8,457 nucleotides of DNA, from positions 1 to 8,457 of the forward strand of contig CANGML010000059.1 of NCBI GenBank assembly GCA_947454585.1, read 5' to 3'. Of the stretch, positions 6,801-8,457 are shown piece by piece (position 1 is the stretch's first letter; each line of letters begins with the position of its first letter). Origin of the DNA: Comamonadaceae bacterium. Lineage in GTDB: Bacteria; Pseudomonadota; Gammaproteobacteria; Burkholderiales; Burkholderiaceae_C. The translations under genes were made by a program, and so were the position numbers. The notes beneath the pieces were generated by a model, which saw nothing but the letters and a program-made list of their open reading frames with translations, did not search any database and was not told where the DNA came from.

Positions 6801-7926
6801 GGTGGTAAGCGCTGCGTGAGCCCACGCCCACCAAGGCAGAGACACACCAAAACACGCCGCTGATACCAATCACGGTGCCCGCCGCGCCGAACACCATCGG
6901 CATCAGGACGCTGGAGGCATTGATGCTCATCAATCGCAGCCCCAAGGCCGCTCCGTGGCGGTGCTCTGGCGTGATCTGATGCAAGGTGCTCATGACCATG
7001 GGCTGCACGCCGCCCAATGACAAGCCCAATAACACTGAGCATGCCCCCATCATCCACGCGGTAGTCATGAACGGATAAATACCGAGCATCAACGAGGTAA
7101 TCAACATCGCGCCTGTGATGACTTGCCACTCGAGCAAGCGTGCCGCCACAAAGGGCATCATGAAGCGAATAAAGGCAGCCGCTATGGCAAACCCACCCAT
7201 GATGGCGCCGATGGCGGACGCACTCAAATCGCGCTCGTGGCCCAAGATGGGCACCACGAAGGTGTGTACATCCCAGCAGGCAGAAAAGAACCAGTTGACC
7301 AACAACAAACGTCGAAACATCACGTCGTTCAGCAAATCCCAAGCCCTATTTTTTTCATGCCCCTTAGGCTGAACCACCTTGGGCAGTTCACGCGCTTGGC
7401 GAATCCACAACCACGCGGTCAATGGCAAAGCCGCCATGGCTGCAAACGCCCACTGAAAACCCGCGTGGTCGATCAACAACCCTGCCGTGAAGGGGCCAAT
7501 GAAATTGGAGAATGCAGGGGCAATCGAGAGCCAACTGAAGGCCTCTTTCATTTGCGTCAGACCTTGCGCCGCCCGCCCCACATGACGCTGCAGGGCAATG
7601 ATGGCAATGCCTGTCGCCCCACCGGTCATCAACCCACTGAAACACAACACGGGGAAAATGGGCCAGATCGCCGCAGCGCCGGCACCCGCCGTGCCCATCA
7701 GCACACTCCACATCACCGGTCGTTTCAGCCCATGCAAATCGGCATAGCGGCCAGCTGGCAAGGCTAAAAAGACTTGGGTCAAGGCAAACATCGCCAACAA
7801 AACACCGACAGCTGCTTCACTCTGCCCACTGCGCAATGCCATCAAGGGCGCAGCCATGCGTGTGCCCGCCATGCAAGCGTGCAAGAAGACTTGCCCAATG
7901 ATGATTTTGGTCAGTTCACGTTTCAA
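6775..7926 (-). CDS. Major facilitator superfamily transporter
   Basis: The 383-residue product is a polytopic membrane protein with about 12 predicted helices in two halves joined by a basic, charged central loop at about 176-205 (RQARELPKVVQPKGHEKNR). This is the usual MFS layout. The loop after TM2 carries GRYADLHGLKRP at about 59-70, a good match to MFS motif A (GxxxDxxGxR). Repeated Gly-rich helices such as FSGLMTGGATGIAII fit the fold. The substrate cannot be assigned; drug or small-metabolite efflux is only a guess. The start is taken as TTG at 7926, whose TTGA overlaps the rmuC stop codon and suggests translational coupling. The next in-frame ATG (7872) would lose half of TM1. There is no strong Shine-Dalgarno sequence. 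The 3' end overlaps the LOG-family gene tail to tail by 26 bases, and no terminator is visible. Confidence 0.88.
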   Translation of the reverse strand: MKRELTKIIIGQVFLHACMAGTRMAAPLMALRSGQSEAAVGVLLAMFALTQVFLALPAGRYADLHGLKRPVMWSVLMGTAGAGAAAIWPIFPVLCFSGLMTGGATGIAIIALQRHVGRAAQGLTQMKEAFSWLSIAPAFSNFIGPFTAGLLIDHAGFQWAFAAMAALPLTAWLWIRQARELPKVVQPKGHEKNRAWDLLNDVMFRRLLLVNWFFSACWDVHTFVVPILGHERDLSASAIGAIMGGFAIAAAFIRFMMPFVAARLLEWQVITGAMLITSLMLGIYPFMTTAWMMGACSVLLGLSLGGVQPMVMSTLHQITPEHRHGAALGLRLMSINASSVLMPMVFGAAGTVIGISGVFWCVSALVGVGSRSAYHLRVHKKHE

Positions 7927-8457
7927 ACTTGGGCGTCCGTGTCATCCAAGGCGTCGTCAAATTTAGGCAACAACGCTTGCGCCTCGCCTTCAGGCAAGGC
8001 CTCGACGTTTTTAAGGGCGCGGCGCATCTGTCGACTGCGTGTGTCTGCGCGGTCCAAGGTGTCGGCGGCTTTTTGCACTTGTTCACGCACCTTCTCCACC
8101 CAATCACCATAGCGATCAAATTCGGTTTTGACAGCACCCAACACCTTCCACACCTCAGAGGCTTGCTGCTCTAAGGCGAGGGTACGAAAGCCCATGTGCA
8201 AGCTGTTGAGCATGGCCAGCAAGGTGGTGGGTCCCGCCAGCGTGACACGGTAGTCGCGCTGCAAGGTGTCCATCAAACCGGGGCGGCGCAACACTTCGGC
8301 ATACAAGCCCTCAGTGGGCAAAAACAAAATCGCAAAATCGGTGGTGTGCGGGGGCGCGAGGTAGCTGTCTGCAATGCTCTGGGCTTCTGTACGAATGCGT
8401 GTCTCCAACGCCTTGCCCGCCACTTCGGCAGCCAGCACATCGGCACGGTCCTGCGCA
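7923..8457 (-). CDS. rmuC: DNA recombination protein RmuC, C-terminal part (5' end outside window)
   Basis: Only the last 177 or so residues are visible; the frame stays open to the right edge, so the start and the usual N-terminal membrane anchor and coiled coil lie outside. The visible part carries the core of the RmuC domain (PF02646, related to PD-(D/E)XK nucleases). TTDFAILFLPTEGLYAEVLR is near-identical to the family signature, followed by AGPTTLLAMLNSLHMGFRTL and then EVWKVLGAVKTEF. The tail is a charged, helical region (about 60 residues) ending in an acidic stretch, DDALDDTDAQV. RmuC limits recombination between inverted repeats in E. coli; its biochemical activity is poorly defined. 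A GTG at 8436-8438 is internal to the frame and is not the start. The stop overlaps the TTG of the MFS gene by four bases, so the two are probably cotranscribed. Confidence 0.95.
   Translation of the reverse strand, partial: AQDRADVLAAEVAGKALETRIRTEAQSIADSYLAPPHTTDFAILFLPTEGLYAEVLRRPGLMDTLQRDYRVTLAGPTTLLAMLNSLHMGFRTLALEQQASEVWKVLGAVKTEFDRYGDWVEKVREQVQKAADTLDRADTRSRQMRRALKNVEALPEGEAQALLPKFDDALDDTDAQV

Noticed and set aside
6788..7342. 184-codon minus-strand frame in another register of the MFS gene
   Set aside because: It is out of frame with the transporter, whose helices and motif A continue without interruption, so it does not indicate a frameshift.
7123..7767. 214-codon plus-strand open frame opposite the MFS transporter
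   Set aside because: It is antisense to a clear membrane protein. The product is a Gln/His/Arg-rich, low-hydrophobicity sequence with no motif, so it is a shadow frame.
1..8457. tRNA, rRNA, CRISPR arrays, insertion sequences, attachment sites or a defence system
   Set aside because: Reading both strands found no such structures. Nearly every base belongs to a recognised housekeeping-type gene, and the gaps are too short to hold them.

Overview
The window is an ordinary, very compact stretch of bacterial chromosome with moderately high GC. Its gene content and protein sequences point to a betaproteobacterium, most likely of the Comamonadaceae (Limnohabitans/Rhodoferax-like). This is judged from remembered family sequences, not from a search. 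An EarP glycosyltransferase beside an EF-P carrying arginine at position 32 is characteristic of many beta- and some gammaproteobacteria. Eight protein genes fill almost all of the sequence. The largest gap between genes is about 73 bases, and I see no RNA gene, mobile element, CRISPR array or prophage remnant.

Layout from left to right. (1) The 3' part of serB (phosphoserine phosphatase, +) runs in from the left edge and meets uvrC (-) tail to tail; their stop codons share the bases TTAA. (2) uvrC (nucleotide excision repair nuclease, -) starts only 25 bases from the divergent earP. That tiny spacer holds a perfect ATTGT-GG-ACAAT dyad, which on the minus strand contains a DnaA-box-like TTGTCCACA. 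(3) A plus-strand run follows: earP (EF-P arginine rhamnosyltransferase), efp (elongation factor P), a polytopic GT39/ArnT-like membrane glycosyltransferase, and a LOG-family (TIGR00730) phosphoribohydrolase-like gene. (4) A minus-strand pair enters from the right edge: rmuC (truncated by the window) and an MFS transporter, overlapping by four bases (TTGA). The transporter overlaps the end of the LOG-family gene by 26 bases, tail to tail.

Functionally, the clearest unit is earP-efp. EarP transfers rhamnose from dTDP-rhamnose to Arg32 of EF-P, which then rescues ribosomes stalled at polyproline stretches. The residues expected for both enzyme and acceptor are present. The two genes that follow look transcriptionally linked to efp, but a shared pathway is not established. 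serB, uvrC, rmuC and the transporter are housekeeping or generic functions with no obvious connection to that unit. I found no convincing new multi-gene system. The most noteworthy items are the dyad/DnaA-box-like site in the uvrC/earP spacer, the membrane glycosyltransferase attached to the EF-P module, and the structured, Shine-Dalgarno-poor efp leader.
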